38,922 bases of DNA from Chitinophagaceae bacterium (GCA_014379965.1 JACMKU010000088.1:1-38922), one strand, 5' to 3'; positions 1 through 9,266 are shown, counted from the first letter of the stretch. Made by a program: numbers and translations. Notes: generated by a model not told the origin, from the sequence alone.

Positions 1-249
1 ATCAAATACCTCACCGCGATAAAAAGCGATAAAAGGGTAAAGAAATTCTGCCGCTTCAAGAAGTACGGCATTCGCTACATCGACTATAAAGATGTAGAGT
101 TCCTGAAAAAATTTCTCAATGAACAAGGGAAATTATTGCCTCGCCGTCTTAGCGGAAACAGTCTGAAATACCAGCGCAAGGTTTCCGATGCGGTGAAGAA
201 AGCACGCCAGATGGCATTATTACCGTACGTAACAGACCTTTTAAAATAA
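1..249 (+). CDS. rpsR: 30S ribosomal protein bS18 (C-terminal part)
   Basis: Open from the first base of the window in frame 1 to a TAA stop, 82 residues; the N-terminus lies upstream of the window. bS18 binds the platform of the 30S subunit together with bS6. The fragment contains the family core: [18 protein letters not shown], then a [13 protein letters not shown] stretch, a KYQRKV helix, and the end [11 protein letters not shown], all typical of Bacteroidota S18. The order rpsR-rplI is the usual rpsF-rpsR-rplI cluster, so rpsF is expected just outside the window. The following spacer of 139 nt is longer than the tight junction often found in this operon. Identity is near certain; only the missing 5' end is open. 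Confidence 0.97.
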   Translation: MKYLTAIKSDKRVKKFCRFKKYGIRYIDYKDVEFLKKFLNEQGKLLPRRLSGNSLKYQRKVSDAVKKARQMALLPYVTDLLK

Positions 250-273
250 CCTCATCCTCACCCTAATGGGTTC

Positions 274-358
274 GTGTCTCAAAAGACACAATGCCGGAGA
301 CGGATCACTATGATACCCGATTCGGAAACAAAATCCAGACAGCCGTTGCAAATGGCTG
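274..358 (+). other. Two small hairpins in the rpsR-rplI spacer
   Basis: The 139-nt spacer between rpsR and rplI holds two short perfect stems: GTGTCT/AGACAC (274-279 with 284-289, loop CAAA) and CAGCC/GGCTG (340-344 with 354-358, 9-nt loop). Neither is followed by a T run, so neither looks like a terminator. They could be mRNA-processing or translational-control structures between two ribosomal protein genes, but nothing here shows a function, and stems this short arise by chance. Confidence 0.3.
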
Positions 359-388
359 GGCAGTGGGAAGGTGAACAAAAAGTAAACA

Positions 389-835
389 ATGGAAGTAATC
401 TTGATCCAGGATGTAGATAATCTTGGTGCAAAAAATGAACTAGTAAAAGTACGGAATGGATACGCCCGTAATTATCTTTTACCTCGCCAGTTAGCCGTAG
501 AAAGCAGCCCCAGCAACATCAAGCAGCTGGAAGAAAGAATGAAGCAGGTAAAGAAGAAAGAAGATAAAATGCTTGCTGAGATCAACAGTGTTGTTGCTAA
601 GTTGAAAGAAGCGCCTCTGAAACTCGGTGCTAAGACCGGAACAAGTGGCAAGATCTTCGGTAGCGTAACATCCCTTCAAATCAGCCGCGCAATCCGCGAA
701 CAGAAGGGTTATGAAATCGATCGTAAAAGGATCAGCATTCCCGAAGAAGTAAAAGAAGTAGGAACATATAAGGCAAATATTGAATTTGGCAACGGCCAGT
801 CAGCCGAAGTTGAATTCGAAGTGGCAGCCGAATAG
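389..835 (+). CDS. rplI: 50S ribosomal protein bL9
   Basis: 148 residues, the normal length of bL9. This protein binds 23S rRNA at the base of the L1 stalk and reaches across to neighbouring ribosomes. The N-terminal domain is clear: MEVILIQDVDNLGAKNELV, then VRNGYARNYLLPRQLA, which carries the bL9 signature. A charged helix (about residues 45-75, rich in K and E) links it to the C-terminal domain, which contains KIFGSVTSLQI and RKRISIPEEVKEVGTY. ATG at 389 gives the standard N-terminus. It is the last gene of the rpsR-rplI unit, since a strong terminator follows 21 nt after the stop. No Shine-Dalgarno is placed correctly, as usual in this phylum. Confidence 0.97.
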   Translation: MEVILIQDVDNLGAKNELVKVRNGYARNYLLPRQLAVESSPSNIKQLEERMKQVKKKEDKMLAEINSVVAKLKEAPLKLGAKTGTSGKIFGSVTSLQISRAIREQKGYEIDRKRISIPEEVKEVGTYKANIEFGNGQSAEVEFEVAAE

Positions 836-855
836 TCTTACCAAAATAGTTTATC

Positions 856-890
856 GAGGGCCCTCCCTAAATGGAGGGCCTTTCTTTTTT
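856..890 (+). terminator. Rho-independent terminator of rplI
   Basis: Perfect 8-bp GC-rich stem GGCCCTCC (859-866) / GGAGGGCC (873-880) with a 6-nt loop, followed by TTTCTTTTTT. It lies just after the rplI stop and closes the ribosomal protein operon. Confidence 0.93.
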
Positions 891-1003
891 AGTTACGTGT
901 ATTTTTTTCTACAGATCGTCCTCAGATCACCGCAAAAAAGTGTTTAAAAAATTGGGGTATGTGTTTTGCATCAGGTAAAACATCCGCGCTCCAATTCAAT
1001 CCC

Positions 1004-1032
1004 TTTGAAACAAATCATACGTCCTGCCTTTG
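1004..1032 (+). promoter_or_regulatory. Possible promoter for the T9SS cargo gene at 1079
   Basis: TTTG (1004-1007), a 17-nt spacer, then TGCCTTTG (1025-1032), which matches the Bacteroidota -7 box TAnnTTTG at 5 of its 6 fixed positions. It is correctly placed between the rplI terminator and the ATG at 1079 and would give a leader of about 40 nt. The motif is short, so this is tentative. Confidence 0.35.
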
Positions 1033-1078
1033 GAAAACTGCCAACATTTTTTTAGACCATAAAACAAAAACAGAACGT

Positions 1079-2299
1079 ATGAAAAAAATCTACCCGGCGA
1101 AAGCCTTCGTCTTTGCCTCCCTTCTTTTATTAAGTTCCGTACTCGTCAAAGCCCAGGTGCCCTCACAGGTAACACAAGGCGCGTGTCCGGGAGTAGTCGC
1201 TAATTTCAACACCAATGACAATGGGTTCAATTCACCCAGTGTTTACGGAAGTATCTTCGACAGTTCCTTCTATTATCATGGTGGGCGAGGTTATTGGACA
1301 GACTATTCGCCCCCTTATCGCACCACGGCTCCAGGATTCCCAAGAGTGTTGAATATCATTTCGCCACCCTATGTGAACCCTAATCCAAATGGTACATTCA
1401 ATGTGGGTTTCTACTATATTGTACCTAACGCCTTCGTTGATCGCTTCCAGGTACGTATTATCAGTGTAACACAGACTTCAAACGGTACGGTAACAAACAT
1501 CGAGGCAACCTCTGGTGTTCAGTTCTTCGCTGATTGGAGCACGCCTACTCCTTATGTTGATGGCGTAACACCTGTAGCTAACCCTGTTCCAGACCCAACA
1601 CCGTTTCTGATTGGTCAGCAAGGTAACGTCTGTATCCGCCTGATTGACTCGGATATTCAAAATGGTCCTGCTACTACATTCAGGGTAGAGGTTACTTACC
1701 TGGTCAATTCTGCTTTCTTTGCGGTGTTCGACAACCTATCAATAGGTGCTGAGAACATTCCTCTTCCAGTTAATTTCATCGGCCTCGTGGCTGACAGGAA
1801 TGCCGGACATGGAGTTGATCTGAAATGGGATGTAAGTGAGGAAGTAGACGTTAGAGAATACCAGGTTGAAAGAAGTGAGAATGGATATTCTTTCGAGAAG
1901 GTCGGTGCAGTTGCAGCTAAAGGAAAATCAATCTACAGCTTCGTTAACTATAACGTCCCTGCATCAACAGTATACTACAGAGTGAAGAGCGTGGACATCG
2001 ATGGTAAATTCAAATACAGCGGTATTTTGAAATTGTCAGGAAGTAATAGTTTCTCTTCAGACATTCAGCTGTACCCTGTTCCAGCTAGAGATGAGGTGAC
2101 CATTCAGCACAAACGCCTCGCGGCAAATGCAAAGGTTATTATCACTTCAGTGGAAGGCAGGATCTATAAAGTAATGAATCCAAGAGAAGGCGCATCGCAC
2201 ACGATGATCAGCATCAGCGACCTTGCTCCAGGTGTATATGTAATAAGGCTCGATAACGGGAAAGGAGATATACAATCAGCAAAATTGATTAAGAACTAG
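1079..2299 (+). CDS. Secreted protein with type IX secretion C-terminal domain
   Basis: 406 residues from ATG 1079. The reading frame is open further upstream (ATG at 959), but 1079 is preferred because it starts directly with a signal peptide (MKKIYPAKAFVFASLLLLSS, cleavage after VKA). The N-terminal half (mature residues to about 230) is a beta-rich domain I do not recognise. It is followed by an FN3-like module starting LPVNFIGL and containing YQVERSENGYSFEKVG. The C-terminal 75 residues hold the Por/type A sorting signal (IQLYPVPARDEVTI, ending GVYVIRL and SAKLIKN). The family is exported through the Sec and type IX systems and anchored at or released from the cell surface. Single-gene unit with its own terminator. 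Substrate and function are unknown; adhesion or surface binding is only a guess. Confidence 0.85.
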   Translation: MKKIYPAKAFVFASLLLLSSVLVKAQVPSQVTQGACPGVVANFNTNDNGFNSPSVYGSIFDSSFYYHGGRGYWTDYSPPYRTTAPGFPRVLNIISPPYVNPNPNGTFNVGFYYIVPNAFVDRFQVRIISVTQTSNGTVTNIEATSGVQFFADWSTPTPYVDGVTPVANPVPDPTPFLIGQQGNVCIRLIDSDIQNGPATTFRVEVTYLVNSAFFAVFDNLSIGAENIPLPVNFIGLVADRNAGHGVDLKWDVSEEVDVREYQVERSENGYSFEKVGAVAAKGKSIYSFVNYNVPASTVYYRVKSVDIDGKFKYSGILKLSGSNSFSSDIQLYPVPARDEVTIQHKRLAANAKVIITSVEGRIYKVMNPREGASHTMISISDLAPGVYVIRLDNGKGDIQSAKLIKN

Positions 2300-2319
2300 G
2301 ACGGGAATAAACCAATATC

Positions 2320-2352
2320 AGGGCCGACCTTCCAAGGTCGGCCCTTTGTTTT
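2320..2352 (+). terminator. Rho-independent terminator after the T9SS cargo gene
   Basis: Twelve complementary positions (2320-2331 with 2334-2345, core GGGCCGACCTT) separated by CC, so in practice about 10-11 bp with a small loop, followed by TTGTTTT. It starts 20 nt after the stop codon at 2299. Confidence 0.92.
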
Positions 2353-2382
2353 GCGGTAAAGTCTGTGAAAATCATGTATTTG
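2350..2382 (+). promoter_or_regulatory. Possible promoter for the RRM protein gene
   Basis: TTTG (2350-2353), 21-nt spacer, TGTATTTG (2375-2382; one mismatch to TAnnTTTG). If used, it gives an untranslated leader of roughly 195 nt before the ATG at 2585. A long leader would be in keeping with cold- or stress-regulated RNA-binding proteins, but that is inference. The rest of 2383-2584 is AT-rich, with no gene and no clear hairpin that I could see. Confidence 0.3.
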
Positions 2383-2584
2383 GATATTGGCTGACCTTAC
2401 TGAATCGGCGCCCGGCCAAAATCGATTTTAAATTATTATATGTCAAAGAAAAATCCGTTATTTTGTATTGTCTTGGTGTTCTCTACAGTTTCACAAGTCC
2501 TGAACGTTGTTATCCTTTAGGTAAATGTTCAAAGGTTACTGTTTGCTGTTGGCACTTATTAGTTTTTTAAAATTTATCAGTAAA

Positions 2585-3025
2585 ATGAACATTTACGTAG
2601 GAAACCTCAGTTGGAACCTGAAAGATCAGGACCTGTCCAACCTTTTCGCCTCTTATGGCGAAGTAACATCTGCTAAGATTGTTACAGACAAATTCACTCA
2701 ACGCAGCAAAGGCTTCGGCTTTGTGGAAATGGCTGATGATACTTCTGCCCAGGCAGCGATTACCGCGCTGAATGGTTCTGAAGTTGATGGTCGTAACATT
2801 GTCGTTAACGAAAGTCGTCCTAAACCGGAAGGTGGTGGTAGCGGCGGCGGCGGCGGCTTCAAGAAGAGAAGCTTCGGCAGTGGCGGCAGTGGCGGCGGCG
2901 GCGGTGGCGGCGGCTACAAAGGCAAGAGTGGCGGCGGCAGTGGCGGCGGCGGCGGCTACAAAGGTGGCGGCGGCGGTGGTTACAACCGTGACCGTGGCAG
3001 CGGTGGATACAATAACGATTATTAA
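2585..3025 (+). CDS. RRM-domain RNA-binding protein with glycine-rich tail
   Basis: 146 residues from ATG 2585. The frame is open for 60 nt more upstream, but MNIYVGNLSW is the standard start of the family and the upstream part is not protein-like. Residues 1-78 form a single RNA recognition motif: RNP2 is IYVGNL (residues 3-8) and RNP1 is KGFGFVEM. The remaining about 65 residues are almost entirely glycine with scattered K, R, Y, F and S (GGGGFKKR, GGYKG, GGYNRD patterns), a low-complexity tail. Proteins of this layout in Bacteroidota and cyanobacteria are cytosolic RNA binders, often cold- or stress-induced; the role is inferred from the family. The Gly stretch uses mainly GGC in runs, so it is prone to slippage. 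Own promoter region and terminator indicate a single-gene unit. Confidence 0.92.
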   Translation: MNIYVGNLSWNLKDQDLSNLFASYGEVTSAKIVTDKFTQRSKGFGFVEMADDTSAQAAITALNGSEVDGRNIVVNESRPKPEGGGSGGGGGFKKRSFGSGGSGGGGGGGGYKGKSGGGSGGGGGYKGGGGGGYNRDRGSGGYNNDY

Positions 3026-3054
3026 TCAATTGCGATATTCACTGTATTCAGTTA

Positions 3055-3084
3055 AGTCTGATCCTGATGGGTCGGACTTTTTTT
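3055..3084 (+). terminator. Rho-independent terminator of the RRM gene
   Basis: AGTCTGATCC (3055-3064) pairs with GGGTCGGACT (3069-3078), including two G-U pairs, around a TGAT loop, and is followed by six T (3079-3084). It begins 30 nt after the stop. Confidence 0.88.
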
Positions 3085-3090
3085 ATTAAG

Positions 3091-3496
3091 TGTGGAGTTG
3101 TGAGGTGTCAAAGAGTGAATAGTGAGTTGTCAATAGTGAATAGCATTTTGGATATAGTCATTGACTAAAAGTTCGAATAGCCCAAGATCTCCGAGTAACA
3201 GGAGGCCACCCACTATTGACAACTCACTACTCACTGTCTTAATTGAATAGCGAGTTTGTCAATAGTGAATAGCATTTTGGATATAGTGATTGACTAAAAG
3301 TTTCGAATAGTCCAATATCTCCGAGTAACAGGAGGCCACTCACTATTGACAACTCACTACTCACTGTCTTAATTGAATAGCGAGTTGTCAAGAGTGAATA
3401 GCATTTTGGATATAGTCATTGACTAAAAGTTCGAATAGCCCAATATCTCCGAGTAACAGGAGGCCACTCACTATTGACAACTCACTACTCACTGTC
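3091..3496. repeat. Three tandem copies of a heptad-built hairpin element (element G)
   Basis: Three head-to-tail copies start at 3124, 3252 and 3382 (periods 128 and 130 nt); the third ends exactly at the stop codon of the alpha-2-macroglobulin gene. Each copy is itself an inverted repeat. In copy 1, 3122-3138 is the perfect complement of 3211-3227 (17 bp), extendable by about 8 bp with one mismatch, around a loop of about 72 nt. The arm is an iterated 7-nt word: GTGAATA, GTGAGTT, GTCAATA, GTGAATA (3115-3142); a degenerate run of the same word reaches back to about 3091. Copies 2 and 3 differ from copy 1 by a few substitutions and single-T insertions. No ORF is supported here. Confidence 0.9.
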
Positions 3497-6400
3497 TTAA
3501 TTAACCACCTTCACTATGCCTGCCCCATGATACGAATGATATTCTCCATTGTACATCGCATCCGCCCCTACTGGTCCCATCTTATATTGTCCCGGTGATA
3601 CCGCTCGCACTGCATAATAATATGTTTGCTTGTTTGCAATTGCATCTACGAAGAAATGAATTCGGTCATCCCGCACGTCCAAAGCCGTCGGCGTAGCTCC
3701 ATCCTTTATCCAATCCATCCCAGGTATCTCTTTTGTACGCGGATTCTCAATCTCGAAACCCGCAGGCAGTAGATCGGTGATCACTACATTTTCAATCGGT
3801 GTAGAGAAAGAACGCTCGAGCGTAATTCCGACAATGATCAAATCATTCTGCTTAAAGATTCCTGATGAGAGCACCTCGCCGTTCCTGCTATAGAACTGCT
3901 TCCTTACCTTGAGATAACTATCCTCCTCCTTGTATGCGCCAGTGGAACTCACACCTTCCGCCGTCCAATAATAATACAACCTACCGCTACCATTCGTTAC
4001 AATTTCTATATCCGTGCCCTTCAACGCGCTCTTGTCGCCACGCCATTGCCCGCCGTCTACCTTCGCCACCGATTTACCTCCAACCCTAATCTCTGCAGTG
4101 GCAGTTGAATTATTAGCTGCCCTCGCCAACTTCCCAAGCGCCAGGAAAGAGAAAGCTCTTTCCTGCGTGTTCAAGTAGCGCCGCGACTTAAGTTTATCCG
4201 CCACGTGTTTCGCCATAGTTGGAATTTGTCCATTACCCGGATCAACACTGAGCAGCGCATTTAGTGCAATCGCCTCATCCCTCACATCTGAATAATAGCT
4301 GCCACCAGTCTGCGTGACCGACTCCTCACCGCTAAATGATGCAGGCAACATCGATGCAAATGACTTCTTATCTCCTGCTGACGCATACGCTGCTGATAAC
4401 AGATACCTGCTATCAAGTGCGAGCAGTGCCTGGTTTGCCTTGTAGTAATTCATCGCGGGAATATTCGTGCGTCCAGCAAGCGCAAGCACGTACAAGCCAT
4501 AGGCTACTTCCTTTGGTGCGATCTTTTTCGTCTGCGTACGATTATAATAATATAGGATCGTCTCCTTATTCTTCAATCGGTTGTTTACATAATTCAACAT
4601 TGTTTCAAGGAGGCTATTATCTACATCAAATCCTGCCTTCCTCGCTTCGAGTAAGAAATGTGCTGAGTAAATAGTCACCCACCAATCCTCCGTTCCCTCT
4701 CCATCCCACATTGTGACGGACCCATTATACAGTTGTCGCATCTTTATTTTGCGGATGGCCTCCAGGATATTGGTGTTGGCGTTGAGCTTATTCTGGTTAT
4801 TAAGCTGCATCGCATCGGCAAGGTCGCCATAGTAAATTTGTGGAAATGCAGCCGAGACTGTTTGCTCCGTGCATCCATAAGGATACTGCACCAGGTAACG
4901 GAGTTGTTCGCCGAATTCAACTACCGGTGATCGGCTCACGACCAGTTGATAATCGACCGTTCCAGGAATAAAATCCCCCAGCCCTATATTGATCCTGCTC
5001 GTACTACCTCCCTGTATCGATCCGCTACCCGCAAGTTTCTGTAGTCCCGATGGCGGGCGCACGCCGATATCGGTAACATCTTCAAACTTCTCACCCATTC
5101 CATTAACAGTTATTTTCACCTGTCCAGTGCCCATCGCAGAATTAGCTACCACTTTAAAAGTGGCTCTTCCTTCTGTTTTTCCATTTACCGAAATGGATTG
5201 GCTATTTCCACCAATGACACGCACAGCACCCGTAGTCAATACGCTTGCAGTAAGTGTTGAAGACTTATCAGTGGTATTGGTTAATGTGACAGGCACATTT
5301 ACAGTATCTCCCGGACTCAGAAATCTCGGGAGAGCCGTGCTTATGACAACCGGATCCGCCACAGTCATTGCACTCGCTGCTGCCCCGAAACAATGCCCTT
5401 TGTACGCAACTGCCATTAAGCGTAATTCACCACTGAACTGTGGGACCTCAAATTCGAAGTTCGCTTCCCCATCTCCATTCGCCTTGACGATCCCACTCCA
5501 ATAACTTACTACTTTAATTCGCTTTGCTGGCATCGGGTTCACACGCTTGGCCATCTCAAGATCAGCATCGCCTCCACTGCTACTCAGTCTTCCCCGCACC
5601 TCCGCAAACAAAAGTGGATACATGTCATACGCATTCACCTGCAACGCCTTCTTCTGGTAGAAATATTGGTAAGGATCCGGTGTTTCGAAACTACTTATCT
5701 GCAGGACGCCATTGTCGACGGCGGATAGAGTGACAAAACTTCCCGCCGCTGCTTTCACCAACACCTTCTGTCGCGTTTTCGAACGAACGGTACTCGCCGA
5801 CTCGATCTTCACCGGAATTTTCCTGGTCTTCTCCTCCACCTTCACATTCTGGAAGCCATGTGCGACTGTAAGTGGTATGTCTGAAACTTCATGTGGCTTA
5901 ATAAGCGTGGCAGTAATATAGACATTTGGAACATGCTCATCCTCCATTTCAAGGTCGAGACTCGCATCCCTGTTCTTTACATCTACGTATCGATAAGATA
6001 TGACATGATCGGTCTCGAGAGTCACTAACAGCCGTCCGCTAAATGGTGTCTTGAAATGGGCCGTCACTTTCTCGCCCGTGAAATATGATTTCTTATTCAG
6101 AGTTATCTCAATGTTGCCCTCATTGTTTACCTCGAAGGAGTTATTATTGCCGCCCCATGATCCGTAGCTATAAAATTTTCGGCTCACATAGCTGCTGGCT
6201 CCCGGGCGATAGATCCTCAATTCGTAGTCTCCCGGTGAACGTGGTATATAGCTATAGCTAGTTTTTCCTTTGACCATCACCTCGTTCTCAATCATGAGCT
6301 TATCATCCTTCTGCGACTCATACCTGAAATAGCTCGCCCCCTTTACCAGCATCGTCTTGTATTCGTGTTTTATCACTTCTATTCTCGCCGTTGAGTTCAC

Positions 6401-8908
6401 TGGTTGCCCATCGCGACCGGCTGCAGCCAGTTGAAACTGCACGGGCTGATTCAATGGCGAATAATAATATGCGTCGTACTTGATACCAAAAAATACATCC
6501 TGTGTGAAGATGTCGACCGAGGTCGCACGACTTACCGGTCTGCCCGTCTCATCGAAAACGGTCGCATAGAAATTCGTTTGCAGCGCGCCCATATTATTAT
6601 AGGTTGTAGGAACCGCATATTCAAATGACGCGTTGCCTTCGGCATCAGTCTTACCTTCCTTAACTACCTTGTCGAAAAATGAATTCTGATTCGCCAGCGT
6701 AAAATCATAGCCACTAAATTGATCGGGTGAGAATACCTTCTGCCTGACCTGGATCTCGGTCTCATAATTTCGATTTGCAGCCGGCGGACCAAAGAAATTC
6801 ACTGCGTTTATTGCCAGCATGGAAGTTTCTCCAGGACGAAGGGACTTCTTATCAAGTTTTACATTGACACGTATTCTATCCGGAACAAATTCTTCCACGG
6901 AAAATGACTTAGAAGCAAGCAGTACATCATTCGACGTATATACTTCCAAAGTGTACCCACCCGTGATGGCTGCAGGAGCGATGTCTACACTTCCCTCCAG
7001 CGATCCCTCTTCATTGAGGCTTTTCCTAAATGACTTTAATTCCTTACCATTCGGCATCAACACCTTCATCTTAAGCGGTATCGTGCCCGGTGTCTTCCAC
7101 TCCCGGTCACGCAGAATAACCGAAAAGTTTATTTTCTCTCCCGGACGGTAAATGTCTCGTTCCGCATAAACATAAGCATCCAGTCCACTTGGATTGTTCC
7201 TTTTTCCGCTTACATCAAACCGGGACGTGTTAACCCGAGTATTGTTGAAAGGCAGGTAATTGAAATCATCCGCGGTCTTAGCAATTACCATCGCCGGCTT
7301 AAAACCTCCAAACTCCTTTTTGCTATAGGCAATCTCTGCGACTCCATCACGATTGGTAGCCCCAGTCCCCAGAAGCTGGTTATTGGAGGCATAGATGGTG
7401 ACGTTTACTCCGCTTACTCCTTCCGCGCTCTTTATTGAGTTCGCGAAGACGAAAATTTTATCTTGTCCCTCCTTGGCCACCAGCCCAAGGTCAGACAACG
7501 AAATGTACCTGCTATCCTTTACCCAGTAGTCTTTCTCCGACCGTATCATGACGTGATAAATGCCTTTGGTATCTGCCAGGCGGTCTTCGAACTGAGAAAA
7601 ATTGAGAATTCTGCCACCCGCGCTCTTTGGAAGCGTTCTCGTGTCAATCTCTTTTTCATAGATCACATCTCCGAGTTGACCCACGCCACGATCTTCTTCA
7701 TAATATTCACCCTCTCCATCCTCTTCATAACTCGCATACCTCGCCTGCGTCTCCTGGGGATAATAGCCATAACGCTGAGTCATCAGAAGATTGTTCTCGT
7801 ATATCTTAGAGATCACCAGCTTTATCTTTGGGACGTTCGTGATCTTGACTTCAATGTTCTTTGATCCTTTGCCCGATAGGTACACTGCCTTACTATTACT
7901 AAAACGAATATTGGCTTCAAGTTCACCGAACACGATGCTCTCGTAATAATTCTCTTTCAGTACGCCTCCTATTTTGCCCCGAAGCCCTTTCGTTATGGTG
8001 AGCGAGTAGCTTTTCTCAATATCGAACTTATCGCTTCTCAATATGAAACCGTCGTCGGCGACCTCGTACGTAAATGGAAGTTCTGGCTCAAACTTCACCA
8101 ACGCCTTCACATTCTCGGCCGCCAACTGCTGGCTAGTGGTGATATGCACCACGCCTTCCGCACCGTCATGTTCTGAGGCGAGACCCTGGATTGACAGAAT
8201 ATATGGGGATGGAATGGTCAGGCTTGCAGTAATAGGCTCGGAGGTCGCATTCTTGCCGCTCTCTGGTTTAAGCCCTTTATTTATTGTCACCTTCGCTTCA
8301 TAATCCTTATCCTCCCTGGCGAGATTAATGATGCGAAGAGATATCTTATTGTCAGGAGAAAGGGTCACAAGGTTGAAATCGGCTTTTTTTCCACCTATCT
8401 CTATCTCCAGTTTCTCCTTTAGATCGGCTGGATTTATCCTGTAGTTAAAGTAAAGATCAAGCTGTGGCAGTGCTGTTGTACTGCTCTCACCCTCTGACAT
8501 CCAGATTACCTGCGAATTGTCTAGTGTAAGAGGCGGCGTATGAAAGCTGACCTTATCACCACCCTTCACGTCATCGTATTTGCTAAAGCGGAGAACTGCA
8601 CCTCTTATCTCAGCTGTATAAGATGTAGCGGGTGACAAGGGTTGCGAAGGAGAAAACACTAGTTGATCCGGACTTTCCCAGCGAAACCTTCCGGGGATCC
8701 GTGGCTCGAACTTTACGTAGTCCGTAGAATCCCATGCGTTGAGCATAGTGTCTGTTGCCAGGGCCTGGTTAAACCGGAATACGAGATTGCCAAGGAGTGG
8801 AACTTCACCTTTCGCATTGGTGAAATCAAGTGATACATTATTTGTCTTACAGGCACATAAAAAAAATGTCCCGATGAGTATCGGGGCAAGTAGGGTTTTG
8901 CTGCGCAT
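3497..8908 (-). CDS. Bacterial alpha-2-macroglobulin lipoprotein (large MG-domain protein)
   Basis: 1803 residues, normal for this family. The N-terminus is a lipoprotein signal with lipobox LCAC (Cys20), so it should be anchored in the envelope facing the periplasm. A series of beta-rich macroglobulin domains follows, including the conserved VYAERDIYRPGEKINF segment of the MG domains. The thioester motif is present as YPYGCTEQ, with Cys1346 and Gln1349, in the middle of the alpha-helical thioester domain. Bacterial homologues (YfhM/YfaS type) are thought to trap proteases that breach the outer membrane, with PbpC repairing the wall. Here pbpC is divergent, 365 nt away, which fits that pairing. 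The stop codon lies directly on the end of repeat element G, which probably forms its 3' end. Protease trapping is family knowledge, not shown by this sequence. Confidence 0.95.
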   Translation of the reverse strand: MRSKTLLAPILIGTFFLCACKTNNVSLDFTNAKGEVPLLGNLVFRFNQALATDTMLNAWDSTDYVKFEPRIPGRFRWESPDQLVFSPSQPLSPATSYTAEIRGAVLRFSKYDDVKGGDKVSFHTPPLTLDNSQVIWMSEGESSTTALPQLDLYFNYRINPADLKEKLEIEIGGKKADFNLVTLSPDNKISLRIINLAREDKDYEAKVTINKGLKPESGKNATSEPITASLTIPSPYILSIQGLASEHDGAEGVVHITTSQQLAAENVKALVKFEPELPFTYEVADDGFILRSDKFDIEKSYSLTITKGLRGKIGGVLKENYYESIVFGELEANIRFSNSKAVYLSGKGSKNIEVKITNVPKIKLVISKIYENNLLMTQRYGYYPQETQARYASYEEDGEGEYYEEDRGVGQLGDVIYEKEIDTRTLPKSAGGRILNFSQFEDRLADTKGIYHVMIRSEKDYWVKDSRYISLSDLGLVAKEGQDKIFVFANSIKSAEGVSGVNVTIYASNNQLLGTGATNRDGVAEIAYSKKEFGGFKPAMVIAKTADDFNYLPFNNTRVNTSRFDVSGKRNNPSGLDAYVYAERDIYRPGEKINFSVILRDREWKTPGTIPLKMKVLMPNGKELKSFRKSLNEEGSLEGSVDIAPAAITGGYTLEVYTSNDVLLASKSFSVEEFVPDRIRVNVKLDKKSLRPGETSMLAINAVNFFGPPAANRNYETEIQVRQKVFSPDQFSGYDFTLANQNSFFDKVVKEGKTDAEGNASFEYAVPTTYNNMGALQTNFYATVFDETGRPVSRATSVDIFTQDVFFGIKYDAYYYSPLNQPVQFQLAAAGRDGQPVNSTARIEVIKHEYKTMLVKGASYFRYESQKDDKLMIENEVMVKGKTSYSYIPRSPGDYELRIYRPGASSYVSRKFYSYGSWGGNNNSFEVNNEGNIEITLNKKSYFTGEKVTAHFKTPFSGRLLVTLETDHVISYRYVDVKNRDASLDLEMEDEHVPNVYITATLIKPHEVSDIPLTVAHGFQNVKVEEKTRKIPVKIESASTVRSKTRQKVLVKAAAGSFVTLSAVDNGVLQISSFETPDPYQYFYQKKALQVNAYDMYPLLFAEVRGRLSSSGGDADLEMAKRVNPMPAKRIKVVSYWSGIVKANGDGEANFEFEVPQFSGELRLMAVAYKGHCFGAAASAMTVADPVVISTALPRFLSPGDTVNVPVTLTNTTDKSSTLTASVLTTGAVRVIGGNSQSISVNGKTEGRATFKVVANSAMGTGQVKITVNGMGEKFEDVTDIGVRPPSGLQKLAGSGSIQGGSTSRINIGLGDFIPGTVDYQLVVSRSPVVEFGEQLRYLVQYPYGCTEQTVSAAFPQIYYGDLADAMQLNNQNKLNANTNILEAIRKIKMRQLYNGSVTMWDGEGTEDWWVTIYSAHFLLEARKAGFDVDNSLLETMLNYVNNRLKNKETILYYYNRTQTKKIAPKEVAYGLYVLALAGRTNIPAMNYYKANQALLALDSRYLLSAAYASAGDKKSFASMLPASFSGEESVTQTGGSYYSDVRDEAIALNALLSVDPGNGQIPTMAKHVADKLKSRRYLNTQERAFSFLALGKLARAANNSTATAEIRVGGKSVAKVDGGQWRGDKSALKGTDIEIVTNGSGRLYYYWTAEGVSSTGAYKEEDSYLKVRKQFYSRNGEVLSSGIFKQNDLIIVGITLERSFSTPIENVVITDLLPAGFEIENPRTKEIPGMDWIKDGATPTALDVRDDRIHFFVDAIANKQTYYYAVRAVSPGQYKMGPVGADAMYNGEYHSYHGAGIVKVVN

Positions 8909-9132
8909 AGATAAGTTGGTTGATTGGTCTTTTAGAATGAGAAGGTAAAGAAATTATATGAACCAGAAAATTTGGTCCCGGGCTGGCTATGAAAGCCCGA
9001 CCGGTAGTGATGCAATCCGGAATTTTTGAAGCAGGTTAACTAAGGGGGAATATCTTTCGTTGGCCTGGAAGGATCCGATAAGTCCATATAGACTGTGAGA
9101 ATTTAATGAAAGGTAATATGTGCAATACCTGG

Positions 9133-9160
9133 TTTGCAAATTTTAGAAGATAAATATTTG
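9133..9160 (+). promoter_or_regulatory. Candidate pbpC promoter
   Basis: TTTG (9133-9136), 16-nt spacer, AATATTTG (9153-9160; one mismatch to TAnnTTTG). It would give a leader of about 107 nt that includes the hairpin at 9245-9266. Confidence 0.35.
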
Positions 9161-9244
9161 TTAAGGAGAAAAGGATTCGCCACAGTAAAGAGAGAATGTG
9201 TTTTTTATTCTAATTTCATGGATAGGACGGCAACCTAATTACCA

Positions 9245-9266
9245 TTGCCTACCAAGCCGTAGGCAA
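9245..9266 (+). promoter_or_regulatory. Perfect hairpin directly upstream of the pbpC start codon
   Basis: TTGCCTAC (9245-9252) and GTAGGCAA (9259-9266) are perfect complements around a 6-nt loop CAAGCC. The stem ends 7 nt before the ATG at 9274, in the ribosome-binding window, so folding of the mRNA could limit translation initiation. It could equally be a protein-binding dyad or the remnant of a small dispersed repeat. Confidence 0.5.

Noticed and set aside
959..1078. N-terminal extension of the first T9SS cargo protein
   Set aside because: The ATG at 1079 begins with a clear signal peptide; the extension would bury it and covers the likely promoter.
2772..3089. Alanine/valine-rich frame inside the RRM gene
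   Set aside because: It is the shifted reading of GGC-rich glycine codons of the RRM protein.
3115..3496. CRISPR array at the three tandem copies
   Set aside because: The repeated unit is 128-130 nt with no separate variable spacers, the loops are conserved too, and no cas genes are near.
5712..5921. Plus-strand reading frames opposite the alpha-2-macroglobulin gene
   Set aside because: They are shadows of a long, well-supported gene, with no domain, promoter or start signal of their own; the same holds for the other overlapping frames across the window.
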